From the NCBI RefSeq assembly GCF_029633865.1, contig NC_079215.1, forward strand, positions 56,080,856 through 56,144,855: a stretch of 64,000 bases of DNA. Reading direction: 5' to 3'. Shown here piece after piece: positions 58,409 through 62,980 of this stretch (the stretch's first letter is position 1; each line of letters begins with the position of its first letter). Below the pieces are notes generated by a model. The model was not told the DNA's origin. It worked only from the letters and a program-made list of their open reading frames with translations, and made no database searches. Source of the stretch: Lampris incognitus. Lineage: Eukaryota > Chordata > Actinopteri > Lampriformes > Lampridae. Made by a program: the position numbers and the translations under genes.

Positions 58409-59304
58409 GCTATTTTTAGAGCACCTTTCCAGAACTCAAGGACACTTTACAAAGTAAATATGTAAAACAAATTGAGAGTTGGACAAGAATCTATGTAGGG
58501 TGGGGAGTCCAGGGGTGAATGCGTACCCTGGTAACATATTTGTTTATTTTTTTACCTCTCTATATATGTACGTCTTCTATCATAATCTACAAAACACCAG
58601 TTGTTGTTTTTTTTCCATAGTAACTTCATAACACTGCCCCTTTATCATTGACCCCCCCCCCCGCCCCCGCCGCCCTTACTCCTTACCCCTAGCGGCTGTT
58701 TGAGCAGGACACGTCTGGCCTCCTCCTCGCTGAACGCCAGCAGCAGCCACACTGGGTGGGTCTGGGTCAGCCTGTCCAGCACGCTCATCCTCCTCCGCAG
58801 GGAGTCGTACCCAGAGTCCCTTTCACCTCCTGCCCCACCACAAGAGTGGGGGGACTGCAGGTACACCCCGCTGACGACTCCCTCCAGCCTAAGGAAGGGG
58901 TGGCAGGGTGGGCAGCAGAGAGAGGATGAGAGGGAAAGAGAACGAGAGTGAGGCAGGGGAGATAGAACATTCTGCGCCACCTGCTGGCCAAGATGAGCAG
59001 CGCAGGCATGCTCTGCCATGTGCCAACCTATCTGACTGGTTAAAATGTGGTGGAAAGGAATGAGGGTAACAGAAAGTAGCACCAAGCATCAAGTCACACA
59101 AAACATCCACATAAACCACAAACACAACACAGAAAACATATCTAAGCTTTGTTCAACATCCTGTTGCTCAGTCAAGTTAGAAAACGTTTTCGGACACATC
59201 AAACCTCACCCTTGTAGGGCCATGGGCTCTTGGTCCGGCTCGGGGGAACTCCGGACCATCTCCTGCTTGAGCTCCCCGATCTCCAGTGCAAACGTGTCAA
59301 TGAG
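19141..59304 (-). CDS. rin2: rin2, Ras and Rab interactor 2 (11 coding exons, 5' end missing)
   Basis: RIN2 links activated Ras and receptor signalling to Rab5 activation on early endosomes. Its VPS9 domain exchanges GDP for GTP on Rab5. Exons on the minus strand: 59304-59210, 58888-58687, 55734-55620, 47422-47350, 44329-44238, 41332-39902, 31025-30943, 28899-28674, 28377-28246, 24930-24767, 19464-19141. All junctions are AG/GT with compatible phases; together they give 978 codons and a stop. Approximate domains by in-window residue: SH2 76-185, proline-rich 335-353, acidic run 523-537, RH region from about 590, VPS9 about 735-870, RA about 874-965. The motifs LIDTFALEIGELKQEM, SGYDSL and RQRLSDMSMSTSSSDSLD point to RIN2 rather than RIN1 or RIN3. 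The initiator exon is not visible; human RIN2 has a short exon before LIDT. RIN3 is the only serious alternative name. The introns are full of transposons. Confidence 0.93.
19465..19788. other. rin2 intron sequence, unassigned
   Basis: Intron left of the Tc1 element. Nothing recognised beyond a CA-rich stretch at 19767-19787. Confidence 0.5.
19879..20268 (+). mobile_element. SINE type 1, complete, inside the Tc1 copy
   Basis: Head ggcggcacagttgcgcagtg with B box gggttcgagccccgg, complete body, GT run and (ATGG)n tail. Flanked by an 8-bp direct repeat atatggag (19871-19878 and 20269-20276). Confidence 0.92.
20605..21905. other. Insertion within the Tc1 copy, mostly unassigned
   Basis: Sequence not belonging to the Tc1. 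Near 21655-21690 is ggccaataaacatgattctg with more attctgat units, a LINE-type 3' tail (compare 38765). A run of A lies at 21761-21778. A 60-codon minus frame at 20970-20788 has no recognised match. Confidence 0.45.
21906..22252 (-). mobile_element. SINE type 1, reverse
   Basis: Reverse copy from ccatccatc tail to gccaccatgccgcc head, with the tRNA-like B box around 22185-22202. Confidence 0.88.
22295..22905. mobile_element. Non-coding repeat with inverted ends (agccgcaagcggcg type)
   Basis: Starts tatagccgcaagcggcgatt and acggggtccaagcagtgttg; ends cgccgctgttggaccccct, the rough inverse of the start. The inside has tagcgccccctatggacgaa and aaaatggcgggaaaatttga and no coherent open frame. 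Recognised as a fish-type interspersed repeat, class unknown. Confidence 0.6.
23457..23810 (+). mobile_element. SINE type 1b: type-1 head with a different tail
   Basis: The head ggcagcacggtggcccagtg with B box ggttcaaaccccagg matches type 1. From about 23615 the body changes to tgtgcccctgagcaaggcaa and gatgggttaaatgcagaaga, ending in aataaagtggctttctt and a CTTT-rich run. It interrupts the Tc1 copy. Confidence 0.82.
24294..24766. other. rin2 intron sequence, unassigned
   Basis: No repeat or gene recognised between the Tc1 terminal repeat and the rin2 exon. Confidence 0.5.
24767..24930 (-). CDS. rin2: rin2 exon: end of VPS9 domain, GYYLTSAYGAM
   Basis: Acceptor CTGCCCAG, donor GTATCA. Two bases complete a Gly, then 54 codons starting GYYLTSAYGAMALIRNFQ. 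The Tyr and Thr of YYLTS match the second pair of conserved VPS9 exchange residues. EEQAAQVLSSEVR and a basic HQWHQRR stretch lead to PSVDDFQ at the exon end, on a codon boundary. Confidence 0.94.
25185..25617 (-). mobile_element. SINE type 2, reverse
   Basis: From the tail (tttttctccccaattgta) through gcctcctccgatacatgtgg to the tRNA-like head (gatttgaaccggcgatcccc, then cgctacgcggacacccgg). Confidence 0.88.
25618..26604. other. rin2 intron sequence, unassigned
   Basis: Contains poly-C and (CA)n at 25751-25782. Otherwise no feature recognised. Confidence 0.5.
26605..27030 (-). mobile_element. SINE type 2, reverse
   Basis: Tail cccctttttctccccaattg; head cggggattcgaaccggcgat then ctacgctacccgcacgcc. 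Confidence 0.88.
27031..27805. other. rin2 intron sequence with (AAAT)n
   Basis: (AAAT)n at 27165-27190. Short open frames near 27400-27720 lie on both strands and have no recognised homology. Confidence 0.5.
27806..28156 (-). mobile_element. SINE type 2, reverse, tail truncated
   Basis: Starts at ccggggagggctgcagacta, lacking the A/T-rich tail, and runs to the head cgccacgccacccggacgcc. It ends about 90 bp from a rin2 exon. Confidence 0.87.
28246..28377 (-). CDS. rin2: rin2 exon: VPS9 catalytic core ADDFLP
   Basis: Acceptor CCTCCAG, donor GTAGAT. Residues 774-816 start RMYGADDFLPMLTYVMAQCD and end LLDPSLLQGE. The Asp and Pro of DDFLP align with the pair needed for Rab5 exchange in other VPS9 proteins such as Rabex-5, so the catalytic centre looks intact. 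Confidence 0.94.
28674..28899 (-). CDS. rin2: rin2 exon: start of VPS9 domain
   Basis: Acceptor TTTTCCAG, donor GTATGA. Seventy-five codons plus one base: GAWLQLRENLALARMKKP, an insert, then MRKTYSPEKKVLLLLRVC and KLIYTIMQDNS. The last part is the start of the VPS9 Rab5-exchange domain in RIN proteins. The split final Gly continues in the next exon. Confidence 0.95.
28900..29821. other. rin2 intron sequence, unassigned
   Basis: AT-rich. A 73-codon plus frame at 29347-29568 shows no recognised motif. Possible remnant of an old element; nothing supported. Confidence 0.45.
29822..30905 (+). mobile_element. 'Element X', two partial plus copies with an insertion
   Basis: The first copy starts gtgggaagatggcggcacga and runs to about 29985. 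It is interrupted to about 30289, then resumes ctgctgcgctgtgggccctg to tagcccatgcagaccagcag. A second partial copy follows (ggctgggagggcttggtctg to the 3' end at about 30900), ending cgtttcacttcatgtgcgca, the 3' hairpin and ataaagtgttcctgac. Confidence 0.7.
29986..30289. repeat. Insert rich in ggatccg / gatctgg motifs
   Basis: Splits an element X copy. It has many variants of ggatccgc, gatctg and tggcccgg, such as atgggccggatccgcccaca and ggcccggatccagcccagtt. A degenerate repeat of unknown class. Confidence 0.55.
30943..31025 (-). CDS. rin2: rin2 exon: RH region, LEKAMHKAVLKPLK
   Basis: Acceptor CTGAAG, donor GTGAGG. Two bases complete the Asp of PEDQI-D, then 27 codons QVLEKAMHKAVLKPLK...ALHDFQ end on a codon boundary. 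This is the RIN2 helix preceding the VPS9 domain. The acceptor lacks a strong pyrimidine tract (CA repeats lie upstream), but phase and homology fix it. Confidence 0.9.
31040..31072. repeat. (CA)n microsatellite
   Basis: CA units with occasional GA, just upstream (in the transcript sense) of the rin2 exon acceptor. Confidence 0.85.
31073..31600. other. rin2 intron sequence, unassigned
   Basis: Nothing recognised. Confidence 0.5.
31626..32938 (-). mobile_element. Jockey-superfamily (CR1/L2-like) LINE, 5'-truncated
   Basis: Minus-strand RT: TCGVPQGSILGLKLFVLYVN, LKFILFADDTTIFC, WFDRNKINLNKTTFLLFG, then GKARHILDHKALHILYCSLV and YLNYGVVVWGNTYKNNLQS. The 3' end (left) carries (ATTTG)n/(atcaa)n at 31626-31640. 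There are frameshifts around 32550. Confidence 0.82.
33004..33503 (+). mobile_element. 'Element X', plus copy, 5'-truncated
   Basis: Shares ggctgggagagctggcgatg, aaacaccgagggcggtctga and tagcccatgcagaccggtaa with the other copies. The 3' end is aagtacatgaaatgaaatca then attcctgattcctga. Confidence 0.75.
33546..33996 (-). mobile_element. SINE type 2, reverse
   Basis: Tail atttttcccccttttt; head cggggattcgaaccggcgat then ctacgctacccagatggc. Confidence 0.88.
34318..34675 (-). mobile_element. SINE type 1, reverse
   Basis: Tail ccatccgtccatccatccat; body cctgctctcagggttgcggg; head with B box ggggctcgaacccagaacct. The extreme head is replaced by a GT/TA run (34674-34711). Confidence 0.88.
34674..34711. 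repeat. (GT)n(TA)n microsatellite
   Basis: GT units followed by TA units. Confidence 0.9.
34712..35949. other. rin2 intron sequence with two CA repeats
   Basis: (CA)n at 35267-35293 and 35567-35614. No gene recognised. Confidence 0.5.
35950..36590 (+). mobile_element. Rex1/L2-like LINE, 3' end
   Basis: Plus frame LENWLPVHDRSDFKILLLTH then KILYRLAPSYLSHLVTPH and SQNVGLLTISKI is the C-terminal end of a LINE RT. The 3' UTR ends gatattgggctataatacat and a (TTAACTTGACT)-like tail. Confidence 0.8.
36867..37630 (+). mobile_element. PIF/Harbinger-like element, fragmentary
   Basis: Inverted ends: ggtgaattcacaaaaggatt at 36871 and, reversed, aatccattctttgtgaattc at 37603-37622. Inside, a plus frame at 37260-37457 reads LIERKLIHRYRLPDRTILAV then LDDIKDDTEPA, resembling the N-terminal part of Harbinger (HARBI1-like) transposases. 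It is truncated and lacks the catalytic core. Confidence 0.65.
37631..38301. other. rin2 intron, ending in a LINE-like tail
   Basis: Mostly unassigned. 38205-38255 (ggagtcagattcttcataag to cttggccaataaagctt) is a LINE-type 3' end that recurs at 38733-38785, on the other side of the SINE. Confidence 0.5.
38302..38733 (-). mobile_element. SINE type 1, reverse
   Basis: Tail atccatccatccattatctg; CA-rich microsatellite at 38437-38510; head around 38640-38733 with gggcttgaacccaggacctt. Confidence 0.88.
38734..39901. other. rin2 intron sequence, unassigned
   Basis: After a short repeated LINE tail (to 38785) nothing is recognised. Confidence 0.5.
39902..41332 (-). CDS. rin2: rin2 large exon: proline-rich, acidic and RH regions
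   Basis: Acceptor GTTTCAG, donor GTAAGT. This 1431-nt exon encodes residues 194-669. Seen in order: FWDSALGKQ; AVCFVNPLFL near 270, a RIN motif; a proline/arginine stretch near 335-353 typical of SH3-binding regions; PIPVPSNPPPRPKRP near 402; RQRLSDMSMSTSSSDSLD near 476, conserved in RIN2; a Glu/Asp run at 523-537; FVLPRALKGQ; and MTPERRSVKRIAELSRD, which opens the RH (RIN homology) region. It ends at ELDPPIESLIPEDQI. An open frame continues 30 nt upstream of the acceptor, but the conserved sequence starts at the AG. Plus-strand open frames here are antisense shadows. Confidence 0.95.
41333..42267. other. rin2 intron sequence, CT-rich part
   Basis: A run of G lies at 41430-41450 and a CT-rich stretch at about 41595-41675. 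No gene or known transposon recognised. Confidence 0.5.
42268..42385. mobile_element. Short TIR element with a tRNA T-arm-like core
   Basis: Ends attgtagcgaactcggggg (42268) and ccccccgaattccctacaat (to 42385) are inverted. The centre has gccgggttcgcgtcccggc, a T-arm/B-box-like hairpin. Related in layout and sequence to 62275-62423. Confidence 0.6.
42386..43109. other. rin2 intron sequence, unassigned
   Basis: Nothing recognised. Confidence 0.5.
43110..43458 (+). mobile_element. SINE type 1, diverged head
   Basis: Head partly rearranged (gtgttcgaaccccggggcag), body tttcctcccacagtccaaag to gataggctccagcatccccg, tail caatggatggatgg. Confidence 0.82.
43459..44237. other. rin2 intron sequence, unassigned
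   Basis: A poly-C run at 43474-43486. Nothing else recognised. Confidence 0.5.
44238..44329 (-). CDS. rin2: rin2 exon: end of SH2 domain
   Basis: Acceptor CCCTCAG, donor GTATTT. One base completes the split Arg, then 30 codons starting DVLPFTLKLPEAI, as in RIN2 and RIN3 right after the YCISR motif. The last base joins the next exon to make the Gly of GFWDSAL. Confidence 0.92.
44330..46099. other. rin2 intron with simple repeats
   Basis: Holds the GATA array, a (GAT)n-like run at about 45338-45371 and G runs at 45787-45800. No gene recognised. Confidence 0.5.
44845..44973. repeat. (GATA)n microsatellite with GGAT variants
   Basis: About 30 tetranucleotide units. Confidence 0.95.
46100..46472 (-). 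mobile_element. SINE type 1b, reverse
   Basis: The tail side reads tttgagatactttattgatc, cacatttaacccatcttggc and gtgggcagctgccgtgcagc, matching the tail of 23457-23810. The head side reads ggttcgaacccaggaccttc to gtgccaccgtgccgcc. Confidence 0.83.
46473..47169. other. rin2 intron, G and GA-rich part
   Basis: A G-rich run at 46972-46998 and GA-rich sequence to about 47062. Nothing else recognised. Confidence 0.5.
47170..47325 (+). mobile_element. LINE 3' UTR tail
   Basis: Ends gccaataaagcaatttgaat with (TTTGAA)n to about 47321, then a G run. No coding part is attached. Confidence 0.6.
47350..47422 (-). CDS. rin2: rin2 exon: SH2 segment ISFADLFRLVAFYCIS
   Basis: Acceptor GTGCAG, donor GTAAGT. 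The first two bases complete a Thr codon. Twenty-three whole codons include FSLEGSVISFADLFRL and VAFYCIS, the strongly conserved C-terminal part of the RIN SH2 domain. Two bases (AG) carry over to form Arg with the next exon. Confidence 0.93.
47423..48115. other. rin2 intron sequence, unassigned
   Basis: Nothing recognised. Confidence 0.5.
48116..48430 (+). mobile_element. Penelope-like element, C-terminal and terminal fragment
   Basis: A plus frame around 48288-48350 reads FWFERGVKEAVYVKREPLSL, the conserved end of the protein of Penelope-like elements (after the GIY-YIG endonuclease). The preceding part has acgtttcatcactcatctga and acacaaatttattgagag, a sequence common at fish Penelope ends. 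Confidence 0.65.
48431..51722 (+). mobile_element. Non-LTR LINE with ORF1 remnant, endonuclease and RT
   Basis: The ORF1 end is at 48435-48737 (VSVFATKFTPDLDADTL, NPDLWPEGALVRRYYEPRRG). The AP-endonuclease domain is spread over frames at 48780-49520: LSYNCRGLRLG, the QETF box, VIGDLNADISDRN, TSWLDHCICT and DHIPLA. RT follows. The 3' end is caataaagttttgaattgaa with (TTGAA)n. This is the most complete autonomous element in the window, though inactive from frameshifts. The clade was not determined. Confidence 0.85.
49527..51564 (+). pseudogene. LINE ORF2 reverse transcriptase, broken by one frameshift
   Basis: The first frame to 50906 contains DNYRPIALASILSKVLERIL, MCFIDAFKAFDRVNH and VSNGVRQGGILSPVLYKLY. 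The second frame, from about 50896, contains NHIMYADDLVILSP, the catalytic Tyr-Ala-Asp-Asp box, and runs to a stop at 51564. The motif order is normal. A single small indel near 50895, between motif B (palm) and the YADD box, breaks the frame. The endonuclease part upstream has further frameshifts. Confidence 0.85.
51740..54115 (+). mobile_element. L1-clade LINE, heavily decayed
   Basis: Endonuclease motifs: LTLVSSNVKGLGHVIKRGDV, PDIIFLQETRIGANEQCRL, TRKTRGVAILFRKNIPF. Later: SDKDFSFYSHVHKSYTRIDY, YFLISYELLP and, at 53716-53922, LIEWVKIMYSNPVSYILTT and VRKGNPLSPLLFDIALKPLA (L1-type RT). Many stops and frame changes. It is interrupted at 52003-52209. Confidence 0.8.
52003..52209 (+). mobile_element. 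LINE 3'-end fragment inserted in the L1, with 7-bp target duplication
   Basis: The plus-strand coding remnant includes TRWRDDMSNLAWERLGIS and a tail gatgatgagatgatgag. Flanked by catttcg at 51996-52002 and 52210-52216. The L1 frame ...RKNIPFR resumes at ...FRLDSVTADPHDRYI after the insert. Confidence 0.85.
54290..55258 (+). mobile_element. Penelope-like element, reverse transcriptase part
   Basis: Plus-strand fragments in order: ALTTLSKDNSFIILPANKGR, TVLVNQTDYHEKVMMLL, ILYHRLYSGEATPRLYSLPK, FVNKVRDVIMEVDETMVSYG, LCLQSTYFTYTEQYYRQKKH, GCAVGSPVSLKVANLYMEEV and FRFVDY. This order and these motifs are those of fish Penelope-type RTs. The copy ends just after the FVD catalytic box and has several stops. 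Confidence 0.83.
55275..55425 (+). mobile_element. SINE type 1, 3' fragment
   Basis: ggactggcggcctgtccagg to ggataatggacggaatggat. The tRNA-like head is absent. Confidence 0.8.
55620..55734 (-). CDS. rin2: rin2 exon: SH2 core with FLVRKS
   Basis: Acceptor GTGCAG, donor GTGAGT. Thirty-eight codons plus one base. FLVRKS (residues 101-106) carries the Arg of strand beta-B that binds phosphotyrosine in SH2 domains. KKVLSVRL and YLVKESQY follow as in RIN2. The exon sits just right of the Penelope and SINE debris of the preceding intron. Confidence 0.92.
55735..56339. other. rin2 intron sequence, unassigned
   Basis: Nothing recognised before the satellite. Confidence 0.5.
56340..57775. repeat. 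Tandem satellite, 30- and 33-bp units
   Basis: Units acaactataacattagacac + agtatactgc (30 bp) or agtatactactac (33 bp), in roughly 45 copies, interspersed in semi-regular order. Some units carry atgttagac or tagcattagac variants, and a few are shortened. The right end decays to gtagaaaactgcacaacaat. It lies wholly in a rin2 intron. Confidence 0.93.
57936..58350 (-). mobile_element. SINE type 2, reverse
   Basis: Tail ttccccctttttt; head cggggattcgaaccgccgag then ccgccacgccacccgg. Confidence 0.88.
58378..58408. repeat. (AAT)n microsatellite
   Basis: About 10 AAT units. Confidence 0.95.
58687..58888 (-). CDS. rin2: rin2 exon: SGYDSL motif and start of SH2 domain
   Basis: Acceptor CTTAG, donor GTAAGG. 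After one base completing the split Gly it encodes 67 residues (33-99), including GYDSLRRRMSVLDRL and HPVWLLLAFSEEEA, the entry into the RIN-family SH2 domain. It ends on a codon boundary. A longer open frame runs through both splice sites, but the homology stops at the AG and GT. Confidence 0.92.
58889..59209. other. rin2 intron between the first two in-window exons
   Basis: GA-rich at 58918-58945; no repeat family recognised. The shortest rin2 intron apart from the 296-bp one at 28378-28673. Confidence 0.6.
59210..59304 (-). CDS. rin2: rin2 exon (first in window): RIN2 N-terminal segment
   Basis: The exon follows a TTCCAG acceptor and ends at a GTGAGG donor. It reads LIDTFALEIGELKQEM and continues to ...EPMALQ, leaving two bases (GG) that pair with the first base of the next exon to make Gly. 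This segment is characteristic of the RIN2 N-terminus, just after the short initiator exon in the human protein. The entering phase is 0. Confidence 0.88.
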
Positions 59305-60702
59305 CTGGAACGAGACAGAAAGAGAAAACCTGACCGAGGAGGATTTGGGATCTCTGGACAACAGAGGACGGAGCGGCTGAAGAAGACGTAAACAGGACTG
59401 TTAGCATTTTTCATAGGCAGGAACGCAGCGAATGAGATAGAGGAAGCAGCAACAGGCACAATACTGTTCCCACTGAAGTCCAGGAGGCAGGGAAACAGTT
59501 AGTCACGTTTCCTGTATATATACCTCACTTCCTACAGGCAGGAAGCGTGGAACCAACGCTTTGGCCATAATGACCCAAACACACCCAGGACAGCAAGTTA
59601 CAGCACGCACAGATAAGAATAACACACCACTCTCCATCCAGCTCACCGTCATTAAAGACATGACCCCCACAATACCCTAATGATTTCATTAACAACACGG
59701 TTAAACAGCTTGTATTGTGGTGGAAGTGTAACTATGTGGATCATGGCCCCACAGCAGTGTAGCACTGAGGAAGTGACTCGTCGCTACTGGGACGGGGTAA
59801 GGACTGATAGATGGCCGCCTCAGTGTCAGAATATGGGAGGGGATAAGGGACATTGGCGTTATCTCTCAACTCCATGTTTCCCACGGATAAGGCAATGACA
59901 CTATTATCTGCAGTGTGTGTGTGTGTGTGTGGGGGGGGGGGATCTCAAGGCAGTATTCTTTTTACAACCTAAAACACAAACCTAATTAAAGCACACACCA
60001 AAAAAAATGTGGTGTTGAGTTTTAGGTTGAGATGTTTTTTGTCTTCTTTGAGAAAGGAGACATTTGGCTAGCCGGTGAAATGGTGGCGGAGAAGAGAGGA
60101 GAGCAGAGTTGTCTGGAAGATGTAGCTGAGGCGGCTTGGTTCGGATCCAAGTCTACGTCAGCTGGATTGTGGTTCCAGGGATGTGGCGTCTGACCGCTGC
60201 ACTTCTGAACCCAGACATGCTTCTATAAAAGCACCGCCCGGCTGCACCGAGACGGCAACCCACCTCCGCCGTGATCCACCCCAACCAATAATATCTAAAC
60301 TCCTGGGCCGGCTCCGATATGAACTGGTACAGATGCTGAAGGATCCGGATGCAAAATGGGCAAGACTTTACGAGCGAGACGATTAAGATGATTAAGTGTT
60401 CCAACATTCCAGATGGTTGGGGTTTTGCTGCAGAGGACAACCCAATGAACACCAGAAGGCTAAAATATTTAAAGGGTAATGTAATCCACGGTTTCACCCA
60501 GTCTCCACCCGGTTACAAGAGAAAGGCCAGTCTGGGGGGTGGGGGGGGGAGTGCGAGTTTGAAGGAAGACGGTGATGTTTTTGTAGTTTCTGCCCGCTGT
60601 CTTCAGTTGGACATCCCCAGGTGGGGACGAGGCTGGCAGTGAAACAGGGTGACGAGAGGTGCACAACAATGTGTGTCTATTTTCATTGAACATGGTTTCA
60701 TT
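59305..60702. other. Sequence upstream of the first seen rin2 exon
   Basis: A (GT)n plus G run lies at 59911-59940. Open frames near 60183-60386 have no clear identity. The rin2 initiator exon was sought here and not found. Confidence 0.4.
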
Positions 60703-60703
60703 A

Positions 60704-61066
60704 GGGCGGCACGGCGGTGCAGTGGTTAGCGCGGTCGCCTCACAGCAAAAAGGTCCTGGGTTCGAGCCCCGGGGTAGTCCAACCTTGGGGGGTCGTCCCG
60801 GGTCGTCCTCTGTGTGGAGTTTGCATGTTCTCCCCGTGTCTGTGTGGGTTTCCTCCCAAAGACATGTAGGTCAGGTGAACTGGCCGTACTAAAATCGTCC
60901 CTAGGTATGAATGTCTATGTGTGTGTGTGTGGGCCCTGTGTGATAGCCTGGCGGCCTGTCCAGGGTGTCTACCCGCCTGCTGCCCAGTGACTGCTGGGAT
61001 AGGCTCCAGCATCCCCGTGACCCTGAGAGCAGGATCAGTGGTTCAGATAATGGATGGATGGATGGA
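60704..61066 (+). mobile_element. SINE type 1, complete with target duplication
   Basis: Head ggcggcacggcggtgcagtg and cagtggttagcgcggtcgcc (A-box-like), B box gggttcgagccccgg, body, and (GGAT)n tail. Flanked by an exact 12-bp repeat atggtttcatta at 60692-60703 and 61066-61077 (its first bases may belong to the tail). Confidence 0.94.
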
Positions 61067-61126
61067 TGGTTTCATTAAGTTATTTCAGCCACTGCTGACA
61101 TTATGTCGGGTAATGTATGTATATGT

Positions 61127-61691
61127 GAGAAGATGGCGGCAGGAACTCACGTTTGCAGCGGCTTCACCCAGTACCGACTGTGCAGTGTCTTTGTCCACGT
61201 CTAAGTTTGTGTCATCGTGTGAAGATTTTATTTTGATCTTCGATTTTATTTTTCATTTAATGGCTGGGAGAGCTGGCACTGGGTCGGCTGAGAGAGCTCG
61301 GTCTGCCGCGTCCTGTGGGCTCAGGGACCACGGCCCCGCTCGGCGCTGCGTCCGTGGAGGAAGCACCGAGGGCGGTCTGACAGGACGCGGAAGTGGGGCA
61401 AGCTAAGCTAACTGCTAGCCCATGCAGACCGGCGGTTCCGGCAGTCTTCCTGGCTGGCGTTGGTTCTCTGGAAGGAGGAATCTTTGGACCGTTCTGCATT
61501 GAGTGGACTGCGTTGTTAACTGTTTGTGTGGTTTTTTTCCCCCCTCTGTTTTGTGTTTTCGTATGTTTTTGGTGGTGTCATTTTTGGAAATTTGTGTTGC
61601 ACCGCTGTGGGTTGGGTGAAACGACATTTCGCTTCTTTAGTGTGCGCAAGTGCATGAAAGAAACGACAACAAACTCTTCCTGATTCCTGGT
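61127..61691 (+). mobile_element. 'Element X', most complete copy
   Basis: 5' end gagaagatggcggcaggaac; body tgcagtgtctttgtccacgt, gctgggagagctggcactgg, gaggaagcaccgagggcggt and ctagcccatgcagaccggcg; 3' end tgtgcgcaagtgcatgaaag, then aacaaactcttcctgattcc. About 560 bp with no long open frame. Likely a non-autonomous retroposon or a LINE with deleted middle. Confidence 0.75.
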
Positions 61692-62092
61692 CAGGTGGAA
61701 CACACAGCTGCAGTTCCACAAAACATGTGATTTAGTTTGCCTCTCTGTGACTTGTGAGATGAGGAGAACCCACACACCAAACAATACAGGCAACCCCCCC
61801 CCCCCAAAAAAATAACACACAGCAAGGCCGTTTGCAAAGGCGAAAGACTTTTTAGATAATGAAAATAGTGTACACAATAGCTACAAAATGAAAGGTGCAG
61901 TGTCAAAGAAAAGCAAACATTTCAGTCAGACAGAGTGACCTTCATCACCATGTATAGAAAAGAGGCCAACTGAGGACAAGAGGCCTAGAGCTAATGCAGC
62001 TCAGCTGCGTCTGCTCAGATGACAATGGCTATTGTGTACCAGAAAGTATACAATTAAGTAGAGTTGAACATTGTGTAGTCATTTCTTTGAAC
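61692..62092. other. Unassigned stretch
   Basis: Poly-C/A run at 61795-61811. Nothing recognised. Confidence 0.5.
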
Positions 62093-62240
62093 CGATGCCT
62101 GCCGCTCAACGACTGCTGGGATAGGCTCCAGCAACCCTGCGACCCTGAGAGCAGGATAAGCGGTTTGGATAATGGATGAATGGATGGATGGATGGATGGA
62201 TGGATGGATGGATGGATGGATGGATAGATGGATGGATATA
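62093..62240 (+). mobile_element. SINE type 1, 3' fragment with long (GGAT)n
   Basis: Starts cgatgcctgccgctcaacga and ends in about 15 GGAT units, nearly all exact. Confidence 0.85.
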
Positions 62241-62274
62241 AACATATATATATAAAACGACCACAGATGACTAG

Positions 62275-62423
62275 ACTCGCTGGCCCTTGGCTAAAGGTCG
62301 GACCCTTTAGTCGAGTGGTTAACGTAGATCGCCCGTGGTGCAGAAAACCCGGGTTCTCTTCCCGGCTGCCCCCTGAATTCGCTACATTGGGGGGTCCGAC
62401 CCATTAGCCAAGGGCTAGCGAGT
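62275..62423. mobile_element. Short TIR element with tRNA-like core
   Basis: Arms actcgctggcccttggctaa (62275) and ttagccaagggctagcgagt (62404-62423) are inverted, and the pairing extends inward through ggtcggacc/ggtccgacc. The core holds tagtcgagtggttaacgtag (A-box-like) and cccgggttctcttcccggc (B-box/T-arm-like), then cctgaattcgctacatt. Confidence 0.65.
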
Positions 62424-62672
62424 GTACACCATGTGGTGTGCATGTGAAATCTGTTTGCTGAGTGACATAAAGGAAGATGTGATGGTGAGGCTGCAATAGC
62501 TGCTACAGTGCACAGTGGTGTGCGTTGTGGTTGTGGAACATCAGCTGTCTTGTTGGTGTTGATCCAGTAGTGTGTATAGTGCGTAATAGTGTATTTTGTA
62601 TGTGGCTATGGCACCCATATGAGAAACGTGTGTGTGTGTGTGTGTGGGGGGTCTAAGTTCGTTACTGAAGCC

Positions 62673-62980
62673 CAGTGGTGGATCTAGAGATTTTTTCCTG
62701 GGGTGGCAAAGGGGTGGCAAGACTGTGTCCCAGAGGTGGCAGCTGCCACCCCTTGCCACCCTGTAGATCCGCGCCTGTGAGGGGGAGGGGGATTCGAAAT
62801 CGGCGACTTCTGTTTGAGATGAGTTTGGTGCGGGTCTCATTGACCTTCAACATGCATGTACATAAAATATACTTTAAAAACATATTATCTGATTAATAAA
62901 TGGGGTGGCAACAGGGGTGGCAAGAGTGTGTCCCAGAGGTGGCAGCTGCCACCCCTTGCCACCCTGTAGATCCGCCCCTG
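62673..62980. mobile_element. hAT-like MITE with 8-bp target duplication
   Basis: Inverted ends cagtggtggatctaga and tagatccgcccctg. Exact 8-bp direct repeat ctgaagcc at 62665-62672 and 62981-62988. The end module (gaggtggcagctgccacccc to gtagatccgc) occurs twice, at about 62694-62777 and 62901-62980. No coding capacity. Confidence 0.85.

Noticed and set aside
58645..59085. Minus-strand 146-codon frame as a separate gene
   Set aside because: It is the rin2 exon 58888-58687 read through both splice sites into intron.
19141..59304. Naming the gene rin3 instead of rin2
   Set aside because: LIDTFALEIGELKQEM, the SGYDSL region, RQRLSDMSMSTSSSDSLD and the RA domain fit RIN2 better; GFWDS is shared with RIN3 but is not decisive.
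59640..59665. Minus-strand ATG followed by a GTGAGC donor as the rin2 start exon
   Set aside because: It would encode only about five residues with no match to the known RIN2 N-terminus and no supporting context.
60183..60497. Open frames that faintly resemble LINE ORF1 sequence
   Set aside because: Similarity is too weak and both strands are open; not enough to call an element.
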